Source of the DNA: Sphingomonas sp. Leaf10
Lineage (GTDB): Bacteria > Pseudomonadota > Alphaproteobacteria > Sphingomonadales > Sphingomonadaceae
NCBI RefSeq assembly: GCF_001421245.1
Contig: NZ_LMKE01000002.1
Location: 166,046 to 230,045 of the forward strand
Length of the DNA stretch: 64,000 nt
Direction: 5' to 3'
Position 1 is the stretch's first letter, and each line of letters begins with the position of its first letter. This document shows, in pieces, positions 51,574 to 61,710 of this stretch. Both the position numbers and the translations under genes were made by a program. A model generated the notes under the pieces. It did no database searches and was not told the origin of the DNA. It saw nothing but the letters and a program-made list of their open reading frames with translations.

Positions 51574-54069
51574 ATGACCCCTCGCTTTTCGCCCGCCGAG
51601 GCCGACGCACGCTGGCAGACGGCATGGGACGATGCCCGGACCTTCGTCGCCGACGACGCGTCGACCAAGCCCAAGCGCTATGTCCTTGAGATGTTCCCCT
51701 ATCCATCGGGGCGCATCCATATGGGCCATGTCCGCAACTATACGATGGGCGATGTGCTCGCCCGCTTCCTGCGGATGACCGGTCACGAAGTGCTCCACCC
51801 GATGGGATGGGACGCATTCGGCATGCCCGCCGAAAATGCCGCGATGGAAAAGAAGGTCCATCCAGGTTCGTGGACCTATGCCAATATCGCGGCGATGAAG
51901 GCGCAGTTGAAGCGCCTCGGCCTCGCCTTCGACTGGTCGCGAGAATTTGCGACCTGCGATCCCGAATATTATGGCCATGAACAGGCGCTGTTCCTTGAGT
52001 TGCTGAAGGGCGGTCTGGTCTATCGCAAGGAATCGGCGGTCAACTGGGACCCGGTCGACATGACGGTGCTGGCCAACGAACAGGTGATCGACGGGCGCGG
52101 ATGGCGGTCGGGCGCGCTGGTCGAGAAGCGCAAGCTCAGCCAGTGGTTCCTGAAGATCACCGATTTCGCCGACAATTTGCTCGCCGGGCTGGGCAGCCTC
52201 GATCAATGGCCCGACAAGGTCCGGTTGATGCAGGAGAACTGGATCGGCAAGTCGGAAGGGCTGCAATTCGCCTTTGCGCCGGTCGCCCCGTTCGACCAGT
52301 CGATCGAGGTCTATTCGACCCGGCCCGACACGATCTTCGGCGCGAGTTTCGTCGCGATCGCCGCCGATCATCCGATCGCGCGGGCGCTGGCGGACGCGAC
52401 CCACGACGCGGCGGCATTCATCGACCTGTGCAAGCAGGGCGGGACCACCGCCGCCGAACTGGAGACTGCCGAGAAGCTGGGTTTCGACACCGGTTATCGG
52501 ATGCGGCATCCGTTCGACGCGGCGGTCGAACTGCCGGTCTATATCGCGAACTTCGTGCTGATGGACTACGGTACCGGCGCGGTGATGGGCGTGCCGGCGC
52601 ACGATCAGCGCGACCTCGATTTCGCGCGGAAATATGGGTTGCAGGTCCGCCGCGTCGTTGCCGATGGCGACCTGACCGATCCGGTATTCGAAGGGGCCGA
52701 AGCCTATACCGGTCCGGGTCGCCTCGTGAACTCCGACTTCCTGAACGACATGGACGTCGCCGCCGCCAAGCGCGCGGTGATCGAACGGGCCGAGGCGGGT
52801 GACTGGGGCAAGGGCACGACCGTCTGGCGCCTGCGTGACTGGGGGGTGAGCCGCCAGCGTTATTGGGGCACACCGATCCCAATCGTGCATTGCGAGGCAT
52901 GCGGCGTGGTGCCGGTCCCGACCGACCAGTTGCCGGTAAAACTGCCCGAGGACGTGTCGTTCGACATTCCGGGCAATCCGCTCGACCGCCATCCGACATG
53001 GAAGCATGTCGATTGCCCGGCATGCGGCGCACCGGCGCGGCGCGAGACCGACACGCTCGACACCTTCGTCGATTCGTCATGGTATTTCATCCGCTTCGCC
53101 AGTCAGCCCGACGACAAGCCCTTCGACCGGGCGGTCGCCGAAAGCTGGCTGCCGGTCGGGCAATATATCGGCGGGGTCGAACATGCGATCCTGCACCTGC
53201 TCTATGCGCGCTTCTGGACGCGGGCGCTCAACCATGTCGGGCTGATCGACCTGAAGGAGCCGTTCGCGGGCCTCTTCACGCAAGGCATGGTCACGCACGA
53301 GACGTACAAGTCGGCGGATGGCCGCTGGCTTGCCCCGTCCGAAGTGACCGACGGCATCGAAACTGCGACCGGTGACGCGATCACCGTCGGCCGCATCGAA
53401 AAGATGTCGAAGTCGAAGAAGAATACGGTCGATCCCGAACCGATTCTCGATCGCTACGGTGCCGATGCTGCGCGCTGGTTCATGCTGTCCGACAGCCCGC
53501 CCGAGCGCGACCTGCCATGGAGCGAAGCCGGCATCGAAGGCGCCGAACGCTTCGTCAAGCGGGTGTGGAAGCTGGTAGCGGCGCATGTAGCGGGCGGCAC
53601 CAGCCCGGAAAGCCTGACCCGCGCCGTCCATCGCACCATCGCCGGCGTCGCCGACGACATCACCGCGCTACAGTTCAACAAGGCGGTGGCCAAGCTCTAC
53701 ACGCTGCTGGGCGAGGCGGAGAAGGCCAAAGGCATGTCGGACGCCGACATGGACGCGCTGCTGCTGCTGGTCAGCCCGATGATTCCGCATCTTGCCGAGG
53801 AGGCGTGGTCGCAGCTGGGGCGCAGCGGTCTGATCGCCGATGCACCATGGCCGGTAGTCGATCCGGCAATGCTGGTCGATGCCGAAGCGACGATCGCGGT
53901 GCAGGTCAACGGCAAGCTGCGCGATACGATCGTCCTGCCCAAGGGGATCTCCAAGGAGGACGCCGAAGCGGCGGCACTGGCGAGCGAGAAGATCGTCCGC
54001 GCGCTGGAGGGCAAGGCGCCGCGCAAGGTCATCGTCGTGCCCGACCGCCTCGTGAACATCGTCGCATGA
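51574..54069 (+). CDS. leuS: Leucyl-tRNA synthetase
   Basis: Charges tRNA(Leu). The 831-residue class Ia enzyme has the HIGH equivalent HMGH in [14 protein letters not shown] near residue 50, a large editing domain (about 225-430, with [11 protein letters not shown]), CxxC zinc-site-like pairs in the connective region, and KMSKSKKN near residue 610. It is followed by lptE with a 4-bp overlap. A tRNA-Leu gene lies 1.6 kb downstream. Confidence 0.97.
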   Translation: MTPRFSPAEADARWQTAWDDARTFVADDASTKPKRYVLEMFPYPSGRIHMGHVRNYTMGDVLARFLRMTGHEVLHPMGWDAFGMPAENAAMEKKVHPGSWTYANIAAMKAQLKRLGLAFDWSREFATCDPEYYGHEQALFLELLKGGLVYRKESAVNWDPVDMTVLANEQVIDGRGWRSGALVEKRKLSQWFLKITDFADNLLAGLGSLDQWPDKVRLMQENWIGKSEGLQFAFAPVAPFDQSIEVYSTRPDTIFGASFVAIAADHPIARALADATHDAAAFIDLCKQGGTTAAELETAEKLGFDTGYRMRHPFDAAVELPVYIANFVLMDYGTGAVMGVPAHDQRDLDFARKYGLQVRRVVADGDLTDPVFEGAEAYTGPGRLVNSDFLNDMDVAAAKRAVIERAEAGDWGKGTTVWRLRDWGVSRQRYWGTPIPIVHCEACGVVPVPTDQLPVKLPEDVSFDIPGNPLDRHPTWKHVDCPACGAPARRETDTLDTFVDSSWYFIRFASQPDDKPFDRAVAESWLPVGQYIGGVEHAILHLLYARFWTRALNHVGLIDLKEPFAGLFTQGMVTHETYKSADGRWLAPSEVTDGIETATGDAITVGRIEKMSKSKKNTVDPEPILDRYGADAARWFMLSDSPPERDLPWSEAGIEGAERFVKRVWKLVAAHVAGGTSPESLTRAVHRTIAGVADDITALQFNKAVAKLYTLLGEAEKAKGMSDADMDALLLLVSPMIPHLAEEAWSQLGRSGLIADAPWPVVDPAMLVDAEATIAVQVNGKLRDTIVLPKGISKEDAEAAALASEKIVRALEGKAPRKVIVVPDRLVNIVA

Positions 54070-54551
54070 TCCGCGCCGCCGTCCTTGGCGCCGCGCTGTT
54101 GCTGGGCGGGTGCGGCCTGCGTCCGCTCTATGCCGGCGGTGAGGGCGGCGTGGTGCGCCAGACGCTGGCCGGGGTCGAGGTCGCGCCGATCGCCGGGCAG
54201 AATGGCTGGCTGGTCGCCAACGCGCTGCGTGATCGGCTGCGGGCGGAAGGGCCGGCGCGCTACCGGCTGGAAATCAAGCTCGACGACGACATTACCGGTC
54301 TGGGCGTGCGCCGTGACGATTCGATCACGCGGGAGCGGCGGACGCTGCGCGCGCGCTATCAGTTGATCGATCTCGCCAACGGCGCGGTGACGCTCGACGC
54401 GACCGCCGGATCGGACGCGGGCATCGACGTGGTCCGCTCCGAATATGCGACCATCGCTGCCGAGCGTACCGCGCTCGAACGGCTGTCGCTGATCGTCGCC
54501 GACCAGATCGTCACCCGGATCGCAATTACCCTTCCCAAGTCGGGATCGTGA
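54066..54551 (+). CDS. lptE: LPS-assembly lipoprotein LptE
   Basis: A 161-residue outer-membrane lipoprotein (lipobox LLLGGC, C16) followed by GLRPLYAG, the LptE/RlpB start. It forms the plug of the LptD barrel that inserts LPS or the sphingomonad glycosphingolipid equivalent into the outer leaflet. ATG 54066 overlaps the leuS stop by 4 bp, and the end overlaps holA by 4 bp. Confidence 0.9.
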   Translation: MIRAAVLGAALLLGGCGLRPLYAGGEGGVVRQTLAGVEVAPIAGQNGWLVANALRDRLRAEGPARYRLEIKLDDDITGLGVRRDDSITRERRTLRARYQLIDLANGAVTLDATAGSDAGIDVVRSEYATIAAERTALERLSLIVADQIVTRIAITLPKSGS

Positions 54552-55552
54552 AGCTCCGGCCCGAGCAGGTCGCGGCCAAGCTCGACCGGCCCGGCCCGGA
54601 TATCCGCCTCTATCTCTTCCACGGCCCTGATACGGCGGGCGCGATGGCGCTGGCCGCGCGGCTGGCAAAGGGGGTGGGCGAGGGAGCCGAGCGCGTCGAC
54701 TTGGACGGTGCGACGCTCAAGGGCCGGCCGGGGGTGCTGGCTGACGAAGCCGCGTCGATGTCGCTGTTCGGCGATGCCCGCTGCATCCGCGTGACCGCCA
54801 TGGGCGAGGAATCGGTCGAGGCGGTGACGCTGTTGCTCGCTGCTGAACGCGCCGGCAATCCGGTCGCCGCGATTGCACCCACGGTCAAGGGCACGTCGAA
54901 GCTGGTGAAGCTGGTCACCGCGTCGCTCAACGCCGTAGCCGTCGCCTGCTACGTGCCCGACGCGGCACAGGCGGCGAAGCTGGCGGTGGCCATGGCGCGC
55001 GAGCAGGGCTTGCGGCTTCTGGGCGACGTGCCCGACCGGCTGGCGGCGGTGACGGCGGGCGACCGCGCGGTGCTGACCAGCGAGATCGAGAAGCTGGCGC
55101 TGTATCTCGACGCCGCGCCCGACCGGCCGCGCGATGCCGATGGGGATGCGTTCGATGCGATCGGCGCGTCGATCGCCGATGCCGAACTGGGCGGGATCGT
55201 CAGCGCGATGATCGCTGGCGATGCGGCGGCGGCTGCCTTGCCCGAAATGCCCGGCGGCGCGATCCCCGTGCTGCGCGCGGTCGCCCGGCGGCTGCTGTCG
55301 CTGGCCGAAATGCGCGCCGATATCGACGATGGCGAGAGCGTCGACCGGGTGATGGAGCGTCATCGCGTGTTCTTCAAGGAACAGGCGGCGATTGCGACCG
55401 CGCTGCGCCGCTGGGACGCAACCCGGCTTGCCCGCGCGCTCGAACGGGTCCGCGATGCCGAGCGGGCGGCATTGTCGGGCAGCGGTCTGGGCGAGGTGAT
55501 GACCGCCGCCGAAGCCATCGCCATCGCCCGCGCGGCGGCCCGCGGCAAATAA
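54548..55552 (+). CDS. holA: DNA polymerase III subunit delta
   Basis: The 334-residue clamp-loader delta subunit, which opens the beta sliding clamp. The start LRPEQVAAKLDRPGPDIRLYLFHGPD and AAERAGNPVAAIAPTVKGTSKL correspond to the N-terminal AAA-like fold; C-terminal helices include KLALYLDAAPDRP. GTG 54548 overlaps the lptE stop (GTGA). The leuS-lptE-holA order is conserved in many proteobacteria. Confidence 0.93.
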   Translation: MKLRPEQVAAKLDRPGPDIRLYLFHGPDTAGAMALAARLAKGVGEGAERVDLDGATLKGRPGVLADEAASMSLFGDARCIRVTAMGEESVEAVTLLLAAERAGNPVAAIAPTVKGTSKLVKLVTASLNAVAVACYVPDAAQAAKLAVAMAREQGLRLLGDVPDRLAAVTAGDRAVLTSEIEKLALYLDAAPDRPRDADGDAFDAIGASIADAELGGIVSAMIAGDAAAAALPEMPGGAIPVLRAVARRLLSLAEMRADIDDGESVDRVMERHRVFFKEQAAIATALRRWDATRLARALERVRDAERAALSGSGLGEVMTAAEAIAIARAAARGK

Positions 55553-55637
55553 TCGATAAAAGCGTTTGCACGACCGCAAACGCGCTGCTAGGGGCACGCT
55601 CCTGCCAGCCAAGGGGCCAGCCCCAAGGTGTTCACGT

Positions 55638-55724
55638 GCGGTCGTGGCGGAACTGGTAGACGCGCAACGTTGAGGTCGTTGTGGCCGAAAGGCCGTGGAA
55701 GTTCGAGTCTTCTCGACCGCACCA
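55638..55724 (+). tRNA. tRNA-Leu (anticodon GAG)
   Basis: An 87-nt tRNA with encoded CCA. The acceptor stem GCGGTCG pairs with CGACCGC, the anticodon stem CAACG/CGTTG closes loop TTGAGGT with anticodon GAG (55672-55674), and the T-arm contains GTTCGAGTC. The long variable arm typical of tRNA-Leu (TGGCCGAAAGGCCG) is present. Confidence 0.97.
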
Positions 55725-55752
55725 TTCTCCCCCGGCAATGCCGGGGGCAGAG

Positions 55753-57144
55753 TTACTCCCCGAACATCGATAGTTGCAGTTGCCGAAGCAGCTTGTTGCC
55801 TTGTTTCGGCCGCGCGAGTGCAGTCTCGCGGAGGGCTATCATCACCTTGCACTGATCGACGATGGGTGCCTCCTTATCGAAGGATCGGTTGAAATCAGCG
55901 CGGTTCATTCCCGAACTTTGCCGTACGGCAGCGACCATCTCACCGCGGATCACGAAACGGGACGACGGTGGCCGTAAGCTTTCGTCCTGTGCGGAGGAGA
56001 TCAGTCGTCCGACAAGCTCGCGTCGCTTCTGGTCCCAGATCATCGACAATTTCGGATCGTGGCGAAACACGCCGGAATCGACGCACTGTGCCGGATCGAA
56101 GGGTGCGTAGTATCGCATCACCATCAACTCCCATTCGGTGATGTCGCGGATAAGGACGTCGGGGGCATGGGTCAGGCCACTGACATAGCGATCGATATCC
56201 GAGCGCACGACCACATCCGGCGTCGGCGCGGTGGTCGGCGCCTCGGCGGCGGGACCGGGTACGTGGAGGGGAGGCGGGGGCGGAGGCTGTCGGTCGTCGG
56301 TTCCCGAGAAGAAGATCCGCAGGCCAGTGACGAGCGCGAGCAGGATCACCCACACCGGTATGCCAATGGCCCTCGAACTGGGATCGTCGGCATCCGCCAC
56401 CCGCCGGGGCTGGAGCGACGATTCCAGCATGGGGAAACGGCTGCGAATCAGCGAGAGGACTTCCCTGCGCGGCCCTTTCGGGTTCCAGAACAACTCGGGC
56501 TGGCCATCGCGGCGGTGCAGTTCCAACCATGCATGGTGCAGGCGATGTTTCGGATCGTCGAGCATCCTGGCGAACCGCTTGGCGCCGATACGCTCGACGA
56601 TGGCCAGTGCCTCAGCAGACAAGGTGTAATCGTTGCGGCGCTCGATCCAGCCGAATGCCGCCGCTGCCGTTTCGAGCAGCGGGTCAGATCGCGGAATACT
56701 CGCCGCCAATATTTCGGCAAACCAGCGTTCGGCCCCGTCGGCGAAGTCCACCCGTTCGAGGCTCGAATCAGCCAACAATGCGCGTCCGTGGTTCCCGACA
56801 GCAACCTGTTCCATCGGGGTCAGCGGCCCTTTGTGGCCGGGGAGTAGCAACGCGTCGAGCGCCCGGAAATGGTCACCGATCGTGTCGTAAAAGGCGGCAA
56901 TCTCGGGGTCGGGGTCCGCTTCTACCGGTTCGGGCGACGCAGGCGCCGGTTCGAACGCTGGTTCTGCCTCCGCCACAGTCTCCACCCCCGCCAACGCCGC
57001 GTCCCGTGCCTCCCGCAGCGTCGCGAAGCCGTCCGGATCGGCGTCGACGTCCATCGCCTTCAGCCGCGCGGCATAGGCCTTGCGGATCGCGCTGCGGTCG
57101 GTGGTCGGGTCGAGGTCGAGCGTCGCCCAGATGCCGCGCCTCAC
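55753..57144 (-). CDS. Membrane-anchored J-like protein with DPD in place of HPD
   Basis: A 463-residue protein. Residues 1-55 form a J-like domain (IWATLDLDPTTDRSAIRKAY), but the HPD tripeptide is DPD (36-38). A proline/glutamate-rich linker is followed by helical cytoplasmic repeats, a single membrane helix (260-279, VWVILLALVTGLRIFF) and a periplasmic C-terminal domain. It overlaps the HscC-like Hsp70 gene by 4 bp. In E. coli hscC is likewise linked to membrane J proteins (DjlB/DjlC), so it is probably the partner of the Hsp70 next door. Confidence 0.85.
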   Translation of the reverse strand: MRRGIWATLDLDPTTDRSAIRKAYAARLKAMDVDADPDGFATLREARDAALAGVETVAEAEPAFEPAPASPEPVEADPDPEIAAFYDTIGDHFRALDALLLPGHKGPLTPMEQVAVGNHGRALLADSSLERVDFADGAERWFAEILAASIPRSDPLLETAAAAFGWIERRNDYTLSAEALAIVERIGAKRFARMLDDPKHRLHHAWLELHRRDGQPELFWNPKGPRREVLSLIRSRFPMLESSLQPRRVADADDPSSRAIGIPVWVILLALVTGLRIFFSGTDDRQPPPPPPLHVPGPAAEAPTTAPTPDVVVRSDIDRYVSGLTHAPDVLIRDITEWELMVMRYYAPFDPAQCVDSGVFRHDPKLSMIWDQKRRELVGRLISSAQDESLRPPSSRFVIRGEMVAAVRQSSGMNRADFNRSFDKEAPIVDQCKVMIALRETALARPKQGNKLLRQLQLSMFGE

Positions 57145-58847
57145 AGGAAGCGCTCGCCTTCGATCTGGTCGAGCGCCGCGCCGAACGCCTCGCGTGCCTG
57201 GGCGATGATCCGGTCGTCCTGCGTCGCCAGCGCGGTTTCGAACTGGCCGAGCATATGGCCGATCGCGGCGCGGGTATCGCCGAGGAAGGATTCATAGGCC
57301 CGCCGCGCCCGCGCCAGCATCGCCGCGTTGACCGCATCGTCGCGCGGATGGACCTTGAGCGCAGCCAGCGCGGCACGGCGCTTCGCCAGTTCGGTGGGGT
57401 CGGGCGCGTCTTCGTCGTCGACGATCACCAGATTGCGGGTCATGCCGGTCTCCGGCACGCTGACATCGATTTCGAGCAACCCCGACGTGTCGTAGCTGAA
57501 CCGGCATTCGACCGTAACCTCGCCCGCGCGGCGCGGGGGGACGGGCACGGTGATCTCGCCCAGCTTCACGTTGCCCGATACGTCGCGCGCCTCACCCTGA
57601 TAGACGCCGAACTGCACCTTGCTCTGCTGGTTGGACAGGGTGGAGAAGGTGGAGACGCGGCTGATCGGCACCGCCGAATTGCGTTCGATGATCGGCGAGA
57701 ACAGCCCGGTGCGGAACCCGCCGCGCCCGTCGGGTTCGCTGGTATCGACGCCCAGCGTGAACGGGCAGACATCGGTCAGCCGGATTTCGTCCAGCCCGGC
57801 ATCTCGTGCCAGCAACCCGGCCTGCACCGCCGCGCCCATCGCCACCGCATGGTCGGGATGGACGGTGGTCGCCGGAAACCGCCCGAACATGCGCGTGACG
57901 GCGCGGCGCACGATCGGCATCCGCGTCGCCCCGCCGACCAGTACGACTTCGGACAGGGTGGATGCGGCGATGTTGCTGTCACGCAGCGAGCGCAGCACCG
58001 GCTCGCGAATACGTTGAATCAGCCCCGCCGCCGCTTCCTCGAACGCGGCGGCGGTGACCGGGACGCTCAGCGCCGTATCGCCGATGGTGACGTTGAAATC
58101 GGCGCTGTCCTGTTCGCTGAGCGTCCGGCGACAGCGTTCGGCCGCCTGCGCCAGCAACGCCGCCGCACGGTCGGGCGGCAGCTTCGCCAGCAACCCCTGC
58201 GGGTCGAGCATGGCGCGGGTCAGCGCGATCAGGCAGTCGTTGAAATCGTCGCCGCCCAGCCGGTTGTCGCCGGCCGACGCACGCACCTCGATCACGCCGT
58301 CGAACATCTCGACGATCGACACGTCGAACGTGCCGCCGCCCAGGTCGAAGACGAGGAACGGTTCGTGATCGGCCCGGTCGGCGATGCCGAAGGCGAGGGC
58401 GGCGGCGGTCGGTTCGTTGATCAGCCGCCGGATCGACAGCCCGGCGAGTTCGCCGGCACGCCGCGTCGCCTTGCGTTGCCGATCGTTGAAATAGGCGGGG
58501 ACGGTCACGACCGCTTCAGTCACGCGCTCGCCGGTGAACGCCTCGGCATCGCGCTTCAGGCTGGCGAGGACCAGCGCCGACAGCGCCTCGGCATCGAAGT
58601 CGCGTTTGGCGAGCTTCACCGTCTCACGCGTGCCGATGCGCCGCTTGAAACTGGTGACGGTACGGTCGGGATGGGTCGCCATCCGGTCGCGCGCCGCCTG
58701 TCCGACCAGTACCGCGTCGTCGTCGCCGATACTGACCGCCGATGGCGTCAAATAGTCGCCCAGTGCATTGGGGACCATCACCGGCGCATCGCCCTGCCAG
58801 ATCGCGCACGCGCTGTTGGTCGTTCCCAGATCGATACCGACGATCAT
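57141..58847 (-). CDS. hscC: Hsp70-family chaperone, HscC-like
   Basis: A 568-residue Hsp70 with an N-terminal ATPase domain (GIDLGTTNSACAIW near residue 4; DLGGGTFDVSIVE near 180; VLVGGATRMPIVR) and a substrate-binding domain. It is shorter than DnaK (about 640) and fits HscC, whose C-terminal lid is reduced. It is transcribed ahead of the membrane J-like gene with a 4-bp overlap. ATG 58847 is chosen because upstream codons lack Hsp70 similarity. Confidence 0.92.
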   Translation of the reverse strand: MIVGIDLGTTNSACAIWQGDAPVMVPNALGDYLTPSAVSIGDDDAVLVGQAARDRMATHPDRTVTSFKRRIGTRETVKLAKRDFDAEALSALVLASLKRDAEAFTGERVTEAVVTVPAYFNDRQRKATRRAGELAGLSIRRLINEPTAAALAFGIADRADHEPFLVFDLGGGTFDVSIVEMFDGVIEVRASAGDNRLGGDDFNDCLIALTRAMLDPQGLLAKLPPDRAAALLAQAAERCRRTLSEQDSADFNVTIGDTALSVPVTAAAFEEAAAGLIQRIREPVLRSLRDSNIAASTLSEVVLVGGATRMPIVRRAVTRMFGRFPATTVHPDHAVAMGAAVQAGLLARDAGLDEIRLTDVCPFTLGVDTSEPDGRGGFRTGLFSPIIERNSAVPISRVSTFSTLSNQQSKVQFGVYQGEARDVSGNVKLGEITVPVPPRRAGEVTVECRFSYDTSGLLEIDVSVPETGMTRNLVIVDDEDAPDPTELAKRRAALAALKVHPRDDAVNAAMLARARRAYESFLGDTRAAIGHMLGQFETALATQDDRIIAQAREAFGAALDQIEGERFL

Positions 58848-58973
58848 GCCTGTCCCCCTGTCCACGCGGACAGGGTGTAGCGTGTCGGCTTTGGCAGGCA
58901 ACGGGGTGGCGGTCCTCCCTTGGTACGACTGCCGCGACCTTGCCCCGTCACGATCGTTCGAACCGATCGTTCC

Positions 58974-61370
58974 TTACGCCGACGTCACCGGCGCGGCATC
59001 CTCGGCGATCAGCATCCGCACTTCGTAGATCACCGCATCGCCCCGTTTCGCGGTCAGATCGACCTTTGCGTCGGGTCGCCCCTGCGCACCCGCCGACGGG
59101 ATTGGATAATCGAGTGCGACGAACCGGTCCTCCGCCGGCCCCTTGTGCGTCGCGGTCGCCAGCGGCGCGCCGTCGAGTGCGATATCGACCGCGCGGTCGA
59201 CGTCGCGGCCCCAGATCAGCAATCGCAGCACCGCCGGTCCCGGCCGTCGCGCCAGCGTCATCGACAGCGTCTTGCCCGGCGGAATCCGCCGTGCCGAGCG
59301 TCCGGCCCAGTTGACGACCTCGCTGCCGCCCGGTTCGACCCGGTGATCGCGCTCGGGCTGCATCTCACCCATATACAGCGTGTCGACGGTACGCCGGCCG
59401 AGCGCGCGTGCCTCCGCCTGCGCCTTGACGTAATCACCGCGCGCCGCCGCCCAACGGTCGCTGGTGAAGGTCGGCAGATAGACCGCCGTCCGCCGATCCC
59501 ATTGCGAATAGAAGGGGCGGAAGGTCAGCGTCTCGCCCAGCGCCCCGGTCGCGGTGAAGCTGTTGTCGCCGGCTGGTTTCAGGCTGGCGGTGAACGCGCC
59601 GTCGCTGACCAGTGCCGGCCCCGTGCTGTCGAACGGCTTCGCCTCGCTGCCCATATCGGCGGCCAGCACCAAGGGACCATAGGTGAAGGCGACGATCGTC
59701 GGATCGTCGGGCGTCGCTTCGGTCGCGAGGCGCATCGGCAGCGTCAGCGCGACCTTGTCGCCCGTACGCCAACGGCGGTCGATCACCGCATAGCCGTTGC
59801 GCAGCGTCGGCGTTACCACCTGTCCGTTCAGCGCCACCACCGGGTCCTTCGCCCAGCCGGGCAGGCGGATCGCGATCTTCTGATTGTTACGCGGCGCGCG
59901 GCGGACGGTCAGCGTCGCCGACCCCTGCAATGGCATTGCCGTGTCCAGGTCGACCGCCAGCCCGCGCTCGCTCCAGTCGAGCTTCGATGGCACGAACAGG
60001 TTCAGGTACAGCGTGTCTGCATCCTGCCACCAGATCGAATCGGCGTGCTTGGCATGGCTCTCCATGCCCGACCCGACACAGCACCAGAAACTGTCTTCGG
60101 GACTGGAATAGGTCCGCCGCGCCCCCGCCGCCAGCGGCATGAAATAGACGAAGCGCCCGTCGCGCGGCCGCTGATGCGCGAGCATGTGGTTGATCTGCAC
60201 GCGCTCATAATAATCGAACCAGCGCGCCTCGGGCTGCCAGCCATAGAGGTGCCTGGTGAGCTTCAGCATATTGTAGCTGTTGCACGCCTCGCACGTCGCC
60301 TCGCCCAGCCGCTTCGACAACTGGTCGGGCTGGCCGAAATGTTCGCGTTCCGAATTGCCGCCGATCACATAGCTGTGATGCCCGGTCACCCGCTGGTGGA
60401 AGAAACGCGCGGCGCTCGCATGTGCCGGTGCGCCGGTCAGCTCGTGCAGCCGGGCAAGGCCGATGACCTTCGGAATCTGGGTATTGGCGTGCAGCCCGGC
60501 CAGCTTATCCTGTCCGGCGGTCAAAGGATCGAGCACCGCCTTGTGCCGGATTTTTTCGGCCATGCGCAGCCAGCGGGCGTCGCCAGTCAGCGCATAGGTG
60601 TCGGCATAGCTTTCGTTCAGCCCGCCATGTTCGGCGGCAAGGATGCGTTGCATCTGTTCGTCGGACAGCGGTTCGAGCACGTCGGCCAGATACCCCGCCA
60701 TGGCGAGCATGATCGGCATCGCGCGCGGGTTGCGGGCCAGGACATGCGCGTCGATCAAACCGGCATGGACCTTGTGCCAGGTATAGAGCGGAACCCAGCC
60801 GCCGTTCAGGTCGAACCCGTTGCTGCGAATGTCGCCGCGGCGCAGTTCCTCGAACACGGTTTTGCCATCGACGCTTTTCCCGTCACGTTCGACGGTGGTG
60901 CCGCCGACATAGCCGTCGCCATGCGCCGCCTGAATCCGCGCCATTTCCTTGAGCGCATGGTCGAGCCGCCCGGCGATTGCCGCATCGCCGGTATTGGCGA
61001 CGGTCAGCGCACAGGCGGACAACCAATGGCCAAGGCTGTGGCCGGCAATCCCCTGCGCCTCCCATCCGCCATAGACCGGTTTCGGTGCAGCCAGCCCCGC
61101 CGAGCTATAGAAATTGTGCAGCAACCGTTCGGGGTCGAGGTCGAGCAGGTAACGGCGATTGGCGGCAAAGGCGTCGGCGAAGGGTGACGGTTGCAACGTC
61201 ACGAATCGGGCGGGTACCGGCTCGACGCGGCGAAGCGCCGGAGTTGCGGCCAGCGCCGATGCGCCGAACGGCAACAGGCTGGCACCGATCAACAGGCTCC
61301 GTCGACTGACCGCCATCGACCGATCGGGTCCGGTGCAGCACGGGGTCGGCGGCGTGGCTTGGTTCGACAT
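58974..61370 (-). CDS. GH127 beta-L-arabinofuranosidase
   Basis: A 798-residue exported glycoside hydrolase of family 127. An N-terminal twin-arginine-like signal (SRRSLLIGASLLPFG) precedes the (alpha/alpha)6 barrel. The cysteine/glutamate zinc-bound active site fits the family: E361-x-C363 in CEACNSYN and the CC pair C430/C431 in SFWCCVGSGME. The C-terminal beta-sandwich domains follow (GPLVLAADMG; LLIWGRDVDRAV). It removes beta-L-arabinofuranose from plant arabino-oligosaccharides or hydroxyproline-linked chains. A start at 61316 (MAVSRRS) is also possible. Divergent from the TonB receptor. Confidence 0.9.
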   Translation of the reverse strand: MSNQATPPTPCCTGPDRSMAVSRRSLLIGASLLPFGASALAATPALRRVEPVPARFVTLQPSPFADAFAANRRYLLDLDPERLLHNFYSSAGLAAPKPVYGGWEAQGIAGHSLGHWLSACALTVANTGDAAIAGRLDHALKEMARIQAAHGDGYVGGTTVERDGKSVDGKTVFEELRRGDIRSNGFDLNGGWVPLYTWHKVHAGLIDAHVLARNPRAMPIMLAMAGYLADVLEPLSDEQMQRILAAEHGGLNESYADTYALTGDARWLRMAEKIRHKAVLDPLTAGQDKLAGLHANTQIPKVIGLARLHELTGAPAHASAARFFHQRVTGHHSYVIGGNSEREHFGQPDQLSKRLGEATCEACNSYNMLKLTRHLYGWQPEARWFDYYERVQINHMLAHQRPRDGRFVYFMPLAAGARRTYSSPEDSFWCCVGSGMESHAKHADSIWWQDADTLYLNLFVPSKLDWSERGLAVDLDTAMPLQGSATLTVRRAPRNNQKIAIRLPGWAKDPVVALNGQVVTPTLRNGYAVIDRRWRTGDKVALTLPMRLATEATPDDPTIVAFTYGPLVLAADMGSEAKPFDSTGPALVSDGAFTASLKPAGDNSFTATGALGETLTFRPFYSQWDRRTAVYLPTFTSDRWAAARGDYVKAQAEARALGRRTVDTLYMGEMQPERDHRVEPGGSEVVNWAGRSARRIPPGKTLSMTLARRPGPAVLRLLIWGRDVDRAVDIALDGAPLATATHKGPAEDRFVALDYPIPSAGAQGRPDAKVDLTAKRGDAVIYEVRMLIAEDAAPVTSA

Positions 61371-61391
61371 CGGCGGTCCTGACTGATGGTT

Positions 61392-61405
61392 TGGTATCGC
61401 TATCT
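61392..61405. promoter_or_regulatory. LacI-family operator-like site 1
   Basis: TGGTATCGCTATCT, 22 bp upstream of the GH127 start. It resembles the TGGTAGCGCTAACA-type boxes of XylR/LacI-family regulators of glycan use in xanthomonads and relatives. The first 13 bases are identical to site 2, 78 bp away. Confidence 0.65.
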
Positions 61406-61469
61406 TCGCTCGGCGGAAATTGTCTGACTTTTCGACAAGCGTCAACCGGCAACGGCGTAATCCTGCCAA

Positions 61470-61483
61470 TGGTATCGCTATCA
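61470..61483. promoter_or_regulatory. LacI-family operator-like site 2
   Basis: TGGTATCGCTATCA, an imperfect palindrome (TGGTATCG/CTATCA), in the shared region between the GH127 gene and the TonB receptor. Two sites 78 bp apart would allow looping or independent control of the two promoters. Confidence 0.65.
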
Positions 61484-61710
61484 TCGCAGCTGATCGAACA
61501 TCGATACGGGCCAGCAATCCGCCGAATGCTGCTATATGAAATTCGACGGAAATCAGGAGCGATCTTGTGGACAAGCTGGGCAATTGTCGCTGCGACCGAA
61601 TTGCAACAGCGAGGGTATTTTTCGCAAGGCCCCCATTGCTTTCCGCGGGCTTGACGATAATTGTCCGAGTATAGACCGGCCCAATCAAGGGCTGGATCGG
61701 GGAGAGTCTC

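Larger units (their letters stand above)
61371..61710. other. 340-bp divergent promoter region between GH127 and the TonB receptor
   Basis: No gene is seen. It contains the two LacI-type operators (61392-61405 and 61470-61483) described separately, and the ribosome-binding site GGGGAGAG of the receptor at its right end. Small frames inside it lack ribosome-binding sites. Confidence 0.6.
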
